From the NCBI RefSeq assembly GCF_030463565.1, contig NC_134660.1, positions 2,927,501 to 2,991,500 of the forward strand: a stretch of 64,000 nt of DNA. Reading direction: 5' to 3'. The position numbers were made by a program, and so were the translations under genes. The notes below the pieces were generated by a model that worked only from the letters and a program-made list of their open reading frames with translations, made no database searches and was not told the DNA's origin. This document shows, one piece after another, positions 1-12,000 of this stretch. The stretch is from Pelecanus crispus (Eukaryota > Chordata > Aves > Pelecaniformes > Pelecanidae). Each line of letters opens with the position of its first letter. The first letter of the stretch is position 1.

Positions 1-84
1 ACCTTGTTAAGAAAGGCACAGATTTTAGGTAAGGAAAAAGACAGTCCGACCAGTGCTGAGAAGTAAAAGTAGCAATAGTAATGT

Positions 85-152
85 TAGTGTTAGGCTAATG
101 GTTGGACTTGATGATCTTAAAGGTCTTTTCCAACTTCAACGATTCTATGATT
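85..152 (+). mobile_element. CR1 LINE 3' end fragment
   Basis: The stretch reads GGTTGGACTTGATGATCTTA, then AAGGTCTTTTCCAAC, and closes with GATTCTATGATT, the hallmark 3' terminus of avian CR1 retroposons. Only the last 65-70 bp are recognisable; bases 1-84 do not match the family convincingly by eye. It is a 5'-truncated dead copy, as most CR1 insertions are. Confidence 0.85.
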
Positions 153-159
153 TTAGGAT

Positions 160-2600
160 TATATTATGTATCCTAATTGCTCAGAAATTTTTACTTATTT
201 CTGTGTGTGATTATAACATATCAATATAAGCATTTCAATCAGCAGCAGAATTGCATAGCATATTACCACGCATTGCATTCTAATGTTTGCACGTTTGTAC
301 TGCAGTACTGGTTTCTCAGGTACAGTATTGAACTGCCTCATGGCCGTCTGGATTCTCTTTCCAGCACTTTAAAATCTTCAAGTTTCGTTCTGCTTTGCTC
401 TCACAAGGACTTGTTTCGGTGGAATTTCTTCTGCCAGGTTAGATGCATAGATGCTAGATAATTAGATAACTGGCAGTAAAAATACTAAAAGTAAGCTATA
501 TTTTTGGAAGGAAGGACAGGATCAAGATGTATCAGTAGTCCTCAGAGCTGCTACGACGGTGCAGAGCAGCAAGCTCCAGCACAGACTACTCCAAGTAAAT
601 TGTATCTAACCTCCTCAGTAGCCTCCCAGGTGTTGCTATAAGGCCAGAGGTCAGGCGATGGCCTGTAAATCAGCCTATAAAAGGCAGGAAGCATGCACTC
701 AGCACAAACATTTTTGATATTAACTTGGCAGGCTCTTAGAGGAGGCATGAGAAGCAGGGCTGCTCTACTGGGAGTATTCTTTAATTTGGGCTGTTAGTTT
801 AGTATCCTGAATAGACAGGTCTAAGAAAGAATTGTCACAGCCCGCAAGAGGTATAAAAGTAGCAGAGCAGAGAAAGTAGGTTTAGGGGACAGCTAGCAAT
901 ATAGAGACAAGTATGATTTGATGCTGCAAGGGTTTTAAAAATGAAATAGGCGATTTTGCAATAGGAGGGCGATGGGGGTATCCTTGCAAACGTAATCAAC
1001 GCTGCCTCTTTGCATGTCAGGTCAGGGATATCAGTGCCTGCTTATGTATAAAGTAGTCCTTCATGAAGATTAGCCAGTTTCTCAGGCCCCCATAGAGGCA
1101 CTGGTCAGAAAAAAAAAATTATTCTTAGGTTTTTTTTCTTTTCAAACACTAACCACATTGGCTGAGAGCCTGGCATAAGGCAACGCAGTGAATCACTGGC
1201 ACAGATCTGCCTAGAACTCGGGCGTTCAGGATTCCTGTTCCCACGGTCTCCCACTCAATCTGAGTTTCTCAACATTCTCCAGTGGGTGATGCCTTCCTCA
1301 GAGTGAAAAAACAAAACTCATGACTGTAAAACTGAGAGAGAAAAACTTACCGCAGTGATACTCCTATCTGGTTCCCTTTGTTTGTGTTTAAGGAGATGAG
1401 TTGAGAAATGCAAGGGATGAAGAATGCATTAGTGAACAGGTGTCATGTGAGAAGGCCTCTGAATTATTTTCAAGTGAAATTCCCCATATAGTTCATTTCA
1501 GCAATTCAGCCCATAGAACTTCTGTTCATGCAGACCCCACGCTCTCATTACCCTCAACAGGAATGAAAAGCACTGTAAGGGATACAGCATGGGGGAGTGG
1601 GCAGAGAACCCTCTGGCCAGTTAGCACCCATCCAGGGCATAAAGCAGTGAAACATGGCTATAATTAAAGAGAAAAACTTCAATCTCTGTCTTTTAGGGCA
1701 TTTGCCCCTTATCGCTGTGAGCAGTCCTTCTGCTGTCTGGTCTGTAGGCAACCCTTAAAATTGGTTTGGGAATCTTTTCTCTTGGATATCTTTTTTTTTC
1801 CTCTCAACCTACCACTGGGTTTTGTAAAATCACATCCTACATAGGAATAATTTGCCAGTCTTCTTTGTAAAATGTATACCCGCCCATACTTGGACATGAG
1901 AAATACCCTGAAGTGGAAATACATAGAAGAGGCCAGGTATTGTACAGCTACCAGACAGCAAGGTATGGTTATGATCAGTAAAATTAGCCTGTGAATTCCT
2001 TCTTCTGTAAGGCCATATGCGTGCAGTTTGATTCGTACTCCAGCTTTATGAATTTATTTTACAGTACAGATAACTCCTGTCACAAAGTAGGAATATCCTT
2101 TTACTGAACTTTTATCCACTTGTTATCCGACATGTACCCAAGCAGGTAGCACTCGAAATATGTTTATTTTGGACAATTAATTGTACATGATTTGAGTTCT
2201 GCACTCAGGGGTGTTTTGGTACTGGGAGCTGAAAATTTCCATCTTTAAATTCCATGATAAAAAAGTTTCATAATGCATTTTAGTGACTCCTTAGGAAGAT
2301 CTTTTTTAAGAGGCTTTCTAGGGAACAGTCAGTTCCTTAAACACACCCTCCCTTTCCCTGATAGAAGTTAATGGCAGAAGCAAGTAGGTTTTTTGACTGT
2401 TAGTTTTCCCATTGCAGAGACTACCAAAGCATTGTACCTGGTGGTGTATTCTTCAAAGTTTTGCCCAGTTAGTCTTAAATGGTGAATAAGTTGTGGCAAA
2501 CTTTTGGGTTTTGCACAGTCTGACATGTTATTGTGTATTCCACAGGTAGGGCTTGATATTTGTAACTGATTCAAACAAAAATGTCTGCTAAAGGAAATTC
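160..2600. other. Intergenic spacer downstream of gene 1
   Basis: No gene, RNA or clear repeat is visible here. Open frames are short, lack family resemblance and are not flanked by convincing splice sites. This is the 3' side of the leftmost keratin gene. Confidence 0.6.
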
Positions 2601-2642
2601 TCCCAGACATGGCTTTCTGGTTGCATCAGAGATAAGCAAAGA

Positions 2643-2648
2643 TTTATT
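2643..2648 (-). terminator. Poly(A) signal, KRT9-like gene 1
   Basis: AATAAA on the minus strand, about 100 bp past the proposed stop codon. The surroundings (GCAAAGATTTATTAG on the + strand, preceded by GGTTGCATCAG) are homologous to the 3' ends of genes 2, 3 and 4 (GCAAAGTTTTATTA), which supports a true transcript end. Confidence 0.75.
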
Positions 2649-2747
2649 AGCATTAATTTTTTTGGGTATTTTTTTTTCTTCCCCCCCCCCCAAGAATACC
2701 AATCATGGTACAGATTAACTCAGGTAACAGTGATTAGGCACAGAAAT

Positions 2748-5700
2748 TCAGATGGAAGAAGCAGGTAGGCCATTCAGAGGGTTCTGATGAGCCCCTGGAG
2801 TAAGAGTGTTGAGTAACTTGGACAAGTGTTTGCTCTTGCTCTTCGCAGAGGCGTGACTGGACATGCTCGGTATATTCTTGCTTGGTCCAAAGGCCCACTG
2901 GTAAGGTCCTGCAGTGGAGGGTGCTGGTTTTGCTAATCAGTCCTCAGACTTTCTAAAACTCCCTGTTGAAAGATGAAGGGAAGCAAGAATTTCTTTGAAG
3001 AAGTGTTATCTCATTCAGCATTTTTAATCTTTTTGTTACTTCATAATTATAGACTGTGCAGTTCTCAGTGGAATAGGTTTTTTCCCCAGCATTCTGGAAA
3101 GGTTAGAACAGTGTCAGACTTAATATTTGTACAAGCATGTGTCTTTGCAGCTTTATCACATTAAATACATGGACCTGCTTCTATTCTCAACTGAGTAAGT
3201 GCAAATCGCTCTTTAAATTTAGAGTGACTGTAGCAGTATAAATCAAATACAGATGAACTTAGAATCTGTATTTATGTGTGTATGGGTATTTACAACAAAT
3301 TTTTGAAAGTTAAAGTAGGCTGGCACATGATATATTTTAATCTTGCCTACCAAACATTAGTATATGTAGGACTGTTGCAGGTCAGATAGGATGTTTGATC
3401 AAAGGAGTAAATTTTTACGGAGGAGTTTGCAAAGCCTATTAATCTTTAAAAACGAGATCTCATCTACACCAAATCTTTCCAAAAAATCTTACTCATTACC
3501 CAAAGGCCTTCTGAATTCACTGCCTTTGTTTTCAGCATCAAGGGACTCTGTGTACAGTATTCTTACTTTCTATATTAATGGCTTCAGGCCTTCTGGTCTA
3601 CAGCCAATACTTCCATGCCCAACTGTCAGTCTGTGATGGAAAACAGCATGCTTGTGAGATAGACTGCATTTTTAAGTAAGATTAATATCCCTGTTACTTC
3701 CCTGATAAGAATGAATAAATGGAAGCCTCAAAGCAGGATCATTTTCCATCTTTTTTAAAAAATCAGAACTGGAAAAGAATCTTTCTAAAAGTTGTAACTT
3801 CCTGTTCATTTTCAACATTTTCAGTCATTTGTTTGAGATGCTGTCGGGACCTGGAGCCTTACCCAGTCTCATTGTTTTTATGGCTTCGGACACTTCCTCC
3901 ATTGTTGCTCCTCTCTCCAAAGTTTTATTCCCTTCCAAGCAGAGCTTCAGGTTTCCAGCACCTCCTGGAATCACAGCCATGAAATCAGACATGGAAAAGA
4001 CCTTTTGGTCACTCCCCATCTTTTGCTACCTCAGGATTTTGCAGCTAATACCCTTTATATTTTAAATGTCATGAGTGTTCCAGCCATTTTACCCTGCTTT
4101 AACCATTTTGCCCCCTTAATACCAGCTACATTTCTAACATTTGGCTTCATTCTGAAACTACTGACTTCTCTGGTTCCCTGCGTGCTTTGGATTGGGTGTT
4201 ATTTTCCCTTTTCTTTCATTTCCTCTTTCTACACACCCTCTGATACAACTCTTCATAACATCCCTGTCATTCGAGGCACGTGTGAAAATGCTACCATGTT
4301 GATATAAGAAAAAATGTCAGAGTGGACTTAAAACACAATTGGGGAAAAAATAGCAAAAATATCTCCAGATTTCCAAATAAGGAAGGAAGTTGTCATATCC
4401 TTTCCTGCTATTCAGAGAAAAAAGTTAATGGGAGGATGTACTCTTTTGTTCCAGTTTTTACCTCGGCTTTCACAAGAGTTGCCAGACTGGGAATGGGAAG
4501 ATGAAGAGTGGGAGAGGCAGGATTTGCCGCCTCCTCCTCCACCACTGCCACCTCCTCCACCTGAAGTTTTACCACAGGCTCCACCTCCTGTTCTTCCTCC
4601 GCTCCCTCCTCCTCCACCTCCGGAAGAGGAAGTGCTTCCATAGGATCCTCCAAATCTTCCTCCACTGCTTCCTCCACCCGAGGACCAGCTAATTCCTCCT
4701 CCACTACTTCCTCTTCCAGAAGACCAGCTAGTTCCTCCACGACCTCCTCCTCCTGAAGATCCACCACCAGCTCCTCCCTGTGAGATGCTGTAAGGAGGAA
4801 AGGACATGTATGTATAAGATTTATAGCAACGTGGCCAGTGTCTGGCATCCTATCAGCTGTATCGAGGCCACTTTCTGACTCCCTCTGAGCTCCTCGTAGG
4901 ACTGAGAAAGAACTATTGTGTGAAACGTGCTAGAGAACTGGTTTTAAACTGTCCTAATTAAGGACAAATTAACTGATCTGCACAGAAGAGGAAAAAGAAA
5001 GATAACCAATGGCTTTAGATGACTTTCAAAATACGTACCTTGAGTATTTATAAAAGACAGTTATTTTCTTGCTTACCTTTCATTTTCATATATAACTGTA
5101 CTTTCTGATTGTACTTAGGAGAAGAAATGGCATATTGCAGTTCTAAATACTTTTCGAAATGTTTTTGTCCAGTTCATAAGTATAGAATAATACAGCTTTG
5201 TACGCTGCCGGCTAAGATTTAGATTCCATATGAATCCTTGTGATCGTATTATATATGTTGGTGATGAATCAATTGCACTAGTTCCTAATATAAATATTGC
5301 TACTTTCATCTTCACCTGTTTGCGTAGATGACATGTTAATTAATCTGAATGTATGTACCTAATATCATGCTGTCCTTCCTCAAGCAGTGCCCGGTACTGA
5401 GCAATCTCCTGTTCCAGGCGGGTCTTGATGCCCAGCAGCATCTTGTACTCTTCATTCTGACTCTGCATCTCACAGCGGATGCTGGCCAGCTCCTCCTCCA
5501 AGGGGCCAATCATACCCTGGATCTGCTGCAGCTGCATGCTATAGCGACGTTCTGTGTCTTCCAAGTTGGATTGCAAAGACTGTAACTGAGAATGAAGGAA
5601 AAAATACAGTATTTATGGGAATGTAGCAGGATTAAATCATTCTTATGCCCAAAATGAGAAAATCTTACATGGTGTCAGATGCACCAAGCATCTTCATTAA

Positions 5701-8700
5701 ATGGAGTGCTAGTTATAGCTGATCTCCTGTCATTCCAGCAACTCACGGATTCTTTGCGTATCAGAGGATCAGTAGCAATCGTTACCTACCATGCTGATTT
5801 GTGACTGCAGCTCAATTTCCAGGCTCTGATATTCACGTCTCAGCATAGAGATCTGTTGGTTGCTTGATTGTATCTCCTGGCCACTTGAGTGGACTTGTTG
5901 ACTCACTTCCTCCATCTGAAAAATAAATACACAGGATTGGAGTTTCTGAGTTTTACTAACAATGTCAGCATGGTAGTTTATCATGGAAGCATCTGGCAAC
6001 ACAAGTTGAAGCAGGACTGCTTGTAATATGTTTAAACTTGCTTATATGGCTCTGCCAGTGCAGTTCAAGCCCGCTTGTGATTGTCTTTATTTTAATCAAA
6101 GGTATTCTACCATTATATCCTAAAAACAATGGATGTTGCTGTTTAAAGTGTCGTCCATCTACAGGAAGTTCTTACCAAAAGTTGGTATTGTTTTTCTTTT
6201 GTAATGTGAACGTTCAAATTGTAACCATTTACCTTGCTTTCATACCAACTCTCAACCTCTTCACGGTTTTTCTGAATAATATTTTCGTATTCTTGTCTCA
6301 TATCATTCAGTTTTTTCAGCAGATCCTCTCCTGGAGCAGCATTCACCTCCACATTCACATCACCACTGGACTGTGTTTGCAACGATTTCATTTCCTGCGG
6401 AGAAAACCCAGCCCCAAGGCAAATAAACAAAAATGGGGAAATTACTTTGCAAAAGAGTTTTGAAGCCAGTTAACTTGGTCTGAAGTCATAAACCATCCTG
6501 GATCCTTTCAACAAGATACATATGTATGATGGGGTTTTTTTCTTGTTGCAATTATTTGGCCTTGACTGCCCAGTCATTGCTTGTTGAGAGGGACTGTGCT
6601 CAGAGATGCCCTGGAGCAGCCTGGGCCTGGCACTCAGCCTGTCTCAGGAGGCCCCTTGCTGAGCTGCCGCACATTAGGAGAGCAGGGAAAACTACGTAGT
6701 GCAGAGGGTGTTAGCCGCGAAACCTGCCCACATTTCCGATTTTGTAAGTGTTCTTGTTTTCCTCTGCAGTCTGTATTTCAAGGAGCTGGCTCTTACCTCC
6801 TCATGGTTCTTCTTGAGGTCAATCATCTGCTCCTTTAGAGACTCAAATTGCATTTCCAGGTCAGACCTGCTCAGAGTCAGATTATCCAGCAAGGGTCGCA
6901 AGCTATTGATGTCAGCCTCCACATTCTGCCGGAGACCACATTCCGTCTCGTACCTGTGCCAAGGACAGTGCAGAAAGGTCAGCCCTGGTCTTCAGTCCTT
7001 CTCCTACTGACTTTATTTAGGAAAAAGTTCACATATTCCAGTATCTCAGTGTCTGCTTTTATTTCTATACTTTGTAGCACATTGTAGCACATAGCATCTC
7101 TCAATCAGCAGAATTATATCAGCAGCCACTACTTAAAGTTTAATATTAATATTAATTAATTAATAGTAACATTAATATTACACTTTAATATTAAAATGTA
7201 TTCTGTGGCCTTTTTCACTGTCTCTTCTTACTGTAGACTTTGTGCAGGTTTCATCTATCTGTTTCATCTGACTTTCAGTGAGAGAAAATCACAATTTTTC
7301 TTTCCTTAAAAGTAAAGCTTTTTTTAAGCTTTGACTCCACAGCCATAGGGCGTATTCCCATTGAAGATCATTATAGAAATAATGAAGAATTTTGAAGTCT
7401 TACAAATTATTTCAGTTGTGCTGCCGTGGAACCAGGAGGATTGATACTTCTTTATGGAATGAATTTATGAAACTAAGTTGAGGAAAGTAGGAGAAAGGAA
7501 GTCAGTGCCTGGAAAAGAGGAATATATATTTACTTTATCCTGAAGTCTTCTGCAGTCATCCTTGTGTTATCCAGGTCCAAAAGTACCTTGTTGGCTTCCA
7601 CAGCCGCAGTCACAAGCTAGAAGAGAAGACAATATGCTGAGGAAAATTTTCCCTGTGAATCTCTCAGGTTTGTGCAAGGGACAGAAATATGAATGTGACC
7701 TTCTTGTTATAATTCCCAGGTGTCTGAGGGGAACAGCATTTCCTACAAACAGAGGCCTGGAAAGGTCATCTACAGTGCAAAACAAAGAGGTACCTGTGTG
7801 CAAATAACATCGGAACTGCAAAAACTGTTTTGTGAGTACAAGAGTCCTGTCAAGAGGCTTGGCGTCACTGCCTTAGCTCTATCTCACCTTCCATGCCTGC
7901 AGGCCAAGGGCCGTACTCAAATGTCAGACACTGCACATCACAGAGGGTAATTGTTACCATTTCCCCCATGCTCTAAAATCCACTACAGGCATTCTGAGAG
8001 TCTGCAGTCACTGCCAATGAGCGGTCTGTGGGGTGTGCTATAGGGGGTGTGCATAATTTCTCCACGTCTAGTTGAAGACGGTTGGATGCATGCACAGAAG
8101 GCAGAATTTCAAGCACAAGAGGCACTTTCAGAGAGGCGCTTAGTTTAGAAGTATGCATGCTGGGTGCGTCAAAGATTTTACTCAATCACAAAAAGTCTGT
8201 CAATGCTTAAACTTCTCTGACAAAGAACATCCTACCTGATTTTGAAGGTCTTCAATTTTTCCATAATAGTGGCTGTAGTCCTTTGTACCAGTAGGACCTT
8301 GCTTCTGGTACCACTCCCTGATTAATTGTTCAAGCTGAGCATTTTCCATTTCCAAATTTCTGACCGTGTCCAGGTAAGAAGCCAGGCGTTCATTAAGGCT
8401 CTGCATGGTCAGCTTTTCATCGTTGGAGAGAATTCCCACATTCCCTCCACGAAAGCCACCACTGCCAAAGCTGCCACCACCTCCACCAAAGCTTCCTCCA
8501 TAACCACCACTAAACCCACTCCCGCCTGATCCAAAGCCTACTCCCATGCTGCCACAGCCCATTCCCCCTCCATAACCACCACAGCCCATTCCCCCTCCAT
8601 AATAGCCACCACTCATTCCTCCTCCGTAACTGCTGCCGCTCATTCCTCCTCCATAACTACAGCGCCTTATCTTTCTGTAACTACCACCGCTAGCTCCCCC

Positions 8701-8898
8701 ACCATAGCTGCTCCTGGAACTTCCTCCACCACAACTGCTGCCAGAAATCCTGCCACCACCACTTGTCCTAGAAGTGATTCTTCTTGAGGAGACAGAGGAA
8801 TACCTACTGCCCCGTCCACCACCACCACCACTGCTAGCACTGCCACCACCGCTCCCTCGCAGGCAGCTTTTAGAGGTCTGCTTGGAGCCACAGCTCAT
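2748..8898 (-). CDS. KRT9: Type I keratin, KRT9-like gene 1 (long Gly/Ser head and tail)
   Basis: Acidic intermediate-filament protein, expected to pair with a type II keratin in the keratinocyte cytoskeleton. Exons in coding order: 8236-8898, 7534-7616, 6797-6953, 6233-6394, 5790-5915, 5359-5585, 4462-4787, 2748-2908. Phases agree throughout and give 634 aa. The head (residues 1-159) is rich in GGG, SS and GGYGGGM units. The rod runs from about 160 to 465, with initiation motif [16 protein letters not shown] and termination motif [14 protein letters not shown]. The tail is Gly/Ser-rich. KRT9 affinity comes from [17 protein letters not shown] in exon 2, [16 protein letters not shown] and LNDMRQEYE in exon 4, and [12 protein letters not shown] in exon 5, plus its position beside KRT14. 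About 11 Cys. Exon 8 is weakest: its acceptor aligns with those of genes 2 and 3, but the frame has no conserved motif. KRT10 is the main alternative family name. Confidence 0.85.
3825..4019 (-). mobile_element. Fragment of a LINE ORF2 (endonuclease-RT linker)
   Basis: On the minus strand, inside intron 7 of gene 1, there is an open frame containing [23 protein letters not shown]. The E-V-x-x-A-I-K-x-M-x-x-GKAPGPD-x-I pattern is the well-known segment before the reverse-transcriptase domain of non-LTR retrotransposons. The frame stops soon after. It does not read like the usual avian CR1 version (K-S-x-GPDGIHPRVL), so an RTE- or L2-type LINE is possible. It is a short decayed fragment. Confidence 0.5.
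7138..7196. repeat. AT-rich low-complexity (TTAATA)n-like run
   Basis: Imperfect TTAATATTAATTAATTAATA units lie inside intron 2 of gene 1. They look like a decayed simple repeat with no gene function. Confidence 0.6.
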
Positions 8899-8992
8899 AG
8901 TGGCAGCAACGAATGACTCCGGGTAAAATTCAAAGCTGGTCTTACAGTTGTTTTGGAATCATAGCTCCAAATTCCACCTTGCCTGGTCTGCA

Positions 8993-9094
8993 TTTATACC
9001 TGAGATAGTGGGTGTCACCGTCAAAGGGAGTACCTTCTTTCCATGTTCATTTGCAAGCCATAGTTTTTCTGCCAAGGGTAATTTGCCAAAGGGA
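8993..9094 (-). promoter_or_regulatory. Proximal promoter of KRT9-like gene 1
   Basis: TATAAA (8993-8998) lies about 95 bp before the ATG. GGTGACACCC (9010-9019) sits exactly 11 bp further upstream, the same box and spacing as in genes 2 and 3. A second box (9071-9094, + strand beginning GCCAAGGGTAATTT and ending CAAAGGGA) is shared with gene 2 and, in weaker form, genes 3 and 4. No AP-1-like heptamer of the type seen upstream of genes 2-4 was found. Confidence 0.75.
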
Positions 9095-9099
9095 GATGT

Positions 9100-12000
9100 T
9101 TGACAGTGTCAGGAAGCTTAACGCATACTCAAAGTGTTAATGACCATTTGTTTATTAATACAAACCATGTAATTTCTATTGGGTGGCTCTGAATTAGGTA
9201 GATCTTTTCTGTGATCTAGTCCACTGACTTACAGTCATCTGAATTAAACTCATCCCACTCACCTCATCCTGTTCACCTCTCTTTCAGCACAACAATAAAC
9301 TGTGATAATATGGGACAGTAATGAGGAATTGTCAAGGAATCCCAGCTGATTTTTTTATACTTAAGTGATATTTTAATAGGTTCTGGCTTATGGTTATCTT
9401 ATGTTGTATGCTACTTATTTTTAGTCCTCTGTTGCTTTATGCCTTTTGAAAACATATCACAGGCTGTATTTTGTAGGTACACCGAACCACTCTGACATCT
9501 TTGCAATTTCTCGTAAAAACTTAGTGAACATTGGCAAGTATCATACATGTCAGCAATTTATTTCAAACATACATCTACAATTATGTTTTATAAATAACAA
9601 TTTAATTATGAAAAATTGTATGACAACAACTGGAAAATAGCTCTGTGTAAGACTGTAGGGGAAGGAAGCGTGACAGGTTGTTGCAAGGAGTAGCTCCTCA
9701 TGTGCTCAGACCAAATGCAGTTACCGTATGGTCGAGAGACCTGGGAAAGCATCCTGGCTCTGGGCTAGTCTCTTTTGACGTGTCTGTGAATATGAGAGGT
9801 AATGTTCTCACTCCTGAAGGGATTTCAAAATTTCAGTCAGGATGTTTTCCTTCCACAGTGCAAATACAAGCATACTTACTTGGAGGAGAAAGGTTAAGTT
9901 CCTGTTTTGGGAATTAAGTCAATAAGCTGTACATCAAAATAGCATTTTTCCTTCAGTTTTGTTTTCCATTTCTGTACACAGCATGACCAAAAGTAGGAAG
10001 TATTTGCTATCTTGCATCTTCTTCTTTTAAGATTGTGTCTTTTTCAAATACATAGCAGTAGATAGTTCAGCTGAGCATCCGTCTTCTGAGCTCTTACAGC
10101 AACCTGAGCCTCAAACGTTTGAAATTTCTTTCCTGACTGCCTCTCATGTCTGTCCTCCTTCCCAGGCACATAATCTTTAACAAAATGCAGTCTGTTAGCT
10201 GTCATTCTTTGTAGGTTGACCTAGTTGTGTGATACCCAACTTCCTGTATTGATTTGCTCTATTATTCTTTTCTCTCTCAGCCTTTGTGATGTTGGTTGTT
10301 GCTAATTTAGAGGGTTGTTTGTTATTGCTTATAGCAACTGTTTGTGGAAACATCTTTTTATAAATGCCCCTCCCAGCACACCCTCACCCACACAGTAGGA
10401 CACACCTAAAGTTTCATCTTCTGCTAGACTTCATTTCTGAAATGTCTGAGGAAGCAAGGCCTTCTAAGGCTTGTAGAAAGTTTAAACCGCTCACTACAAA
10501 ACTTAGTGGAGTCTAAGTCATAATTTTACCTTGTTCCTGTGAGAAATCCTTTTCTCTTGAAGTGCATGAAATTTTCTTCTGTACTAACAGCTACTTTGGC
10601 TCATGAAACTGTTGGGTTCTGTTCTGTTTAACTGTTGGCTTCCAGTTGCTGCCACTGTGTTATAAGGACATGGATACATTTCTGTATTGTTCTGTATAAT
10701 TCTGCAGAAGGGTAAGGGTTTGGGGTTTTTTTTGTCTGGAAAGATGTTTATTACATCTTTTGTATGAGTCATTTCTTTCAGGTGGACTAAGCTTCATGTC
10801 TTCCATTCACAAAAAGAACATGTTTGGATAGTTTGACTATCAGTGAGGTTGCTTGTGTGCAACATACTTCACGGCTTCATGTTTGATACATGAAAGGAAG
10901 ATTTAATGTCATTTTTTCCCTAGAATTCATGCAGGCGACATACCTCAAGAGTGAAGATTAGCTCCTTAAAAATGAAGAAGCCTGATGGATTCAGTGTATC
11001 TGGAAATAACTGGCCAGGATCAGGGATAGAAGTTATGGAACAAATGGTTCCTGAATGGAATGTTTTCTTTCAAAGTCTGCTGTAAGATGGAAGCTGTTCT
11101 GTGAAATGGTAGTTTTCTCTGCAGTTATGTCTCAGAGGATTGTCCAGACATCTACAAGCATACTGGACTAACTAGATGATCTTAGATAATGTTTCCAGGA
11201 ACATCTAGAGATAAGTGCTGCAGAAGAGAACCTGGTGTGTTGGAAAAACCTTAACAGAAGAGAGATTTCAATAAACTCTGTGGTAACTGCAAGGAACCCC
11301 AGTAGTACCTGTGAAATGGGACAGTGAAACGTTAAGAAATCTCGGGCTGGTGCTGCTTATTGCAGCATCAAGCTGCTGCTCCACAAACACATCAAGGTAC
11401 GTCCAGCCTAAGTCGGTGTGCCCTTTGCTCTCACACCCTGCGGTGCAGTGAGTACAGCACAAGGAGCCATGAAAGCTTCCTCTGGCATTGCCCAGACTCA
11501 CAACTGCCTGGCATCACTCCGTGACACGATGCTCATAACCAGCTGAGCATCTCAATTCACTTTTCTCTACTTGCCCGCATCAGTGGGCTTGCCAATGCTG
11601 GAAACAGGCACTGACATATCTTTTGACCACGCTAAGGACGGTTCTCAGTCATGGGCAGATGAAGAAAGCTGAGAAAACTTCAGGTGCTGCAACATGCAGG
11701 GACTGAGAGGCAGCTATGGCTGTGCTTGGGGAGAGGCTGAACAGTGTGACAAGGCAGGAGTCTTCATTTATCACCAGTGAATGTCTTTTACAGACTCTGT
11801 GTTGTGCATCCTCGGCCCTGGCTGCTCGCAGGTATTCAGGTAGAGTCTCAGGTGTGTTGGTTATGAGTATTAAAGAGCTCTTTTGGATTCTTTTCTGCTT
11901 GAGAGACCTCTGAAAGGCTGCTCCAGAGAGGCCTCTGTGCCTCTCACACTGGTACAAAAAAAGAAGTGTGAATTGAACTGCAAGGTGAGATTTAAAACAC

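Noticed and set aside
4412-4848. Overlapping Pro- or Glu-rich frames opposite or offset to the gene 1 tail
   Set aside because: They are shadow readings of the Gly/Ser repeat codons of exon 7; only the phase-compatible frame continues the keratin.
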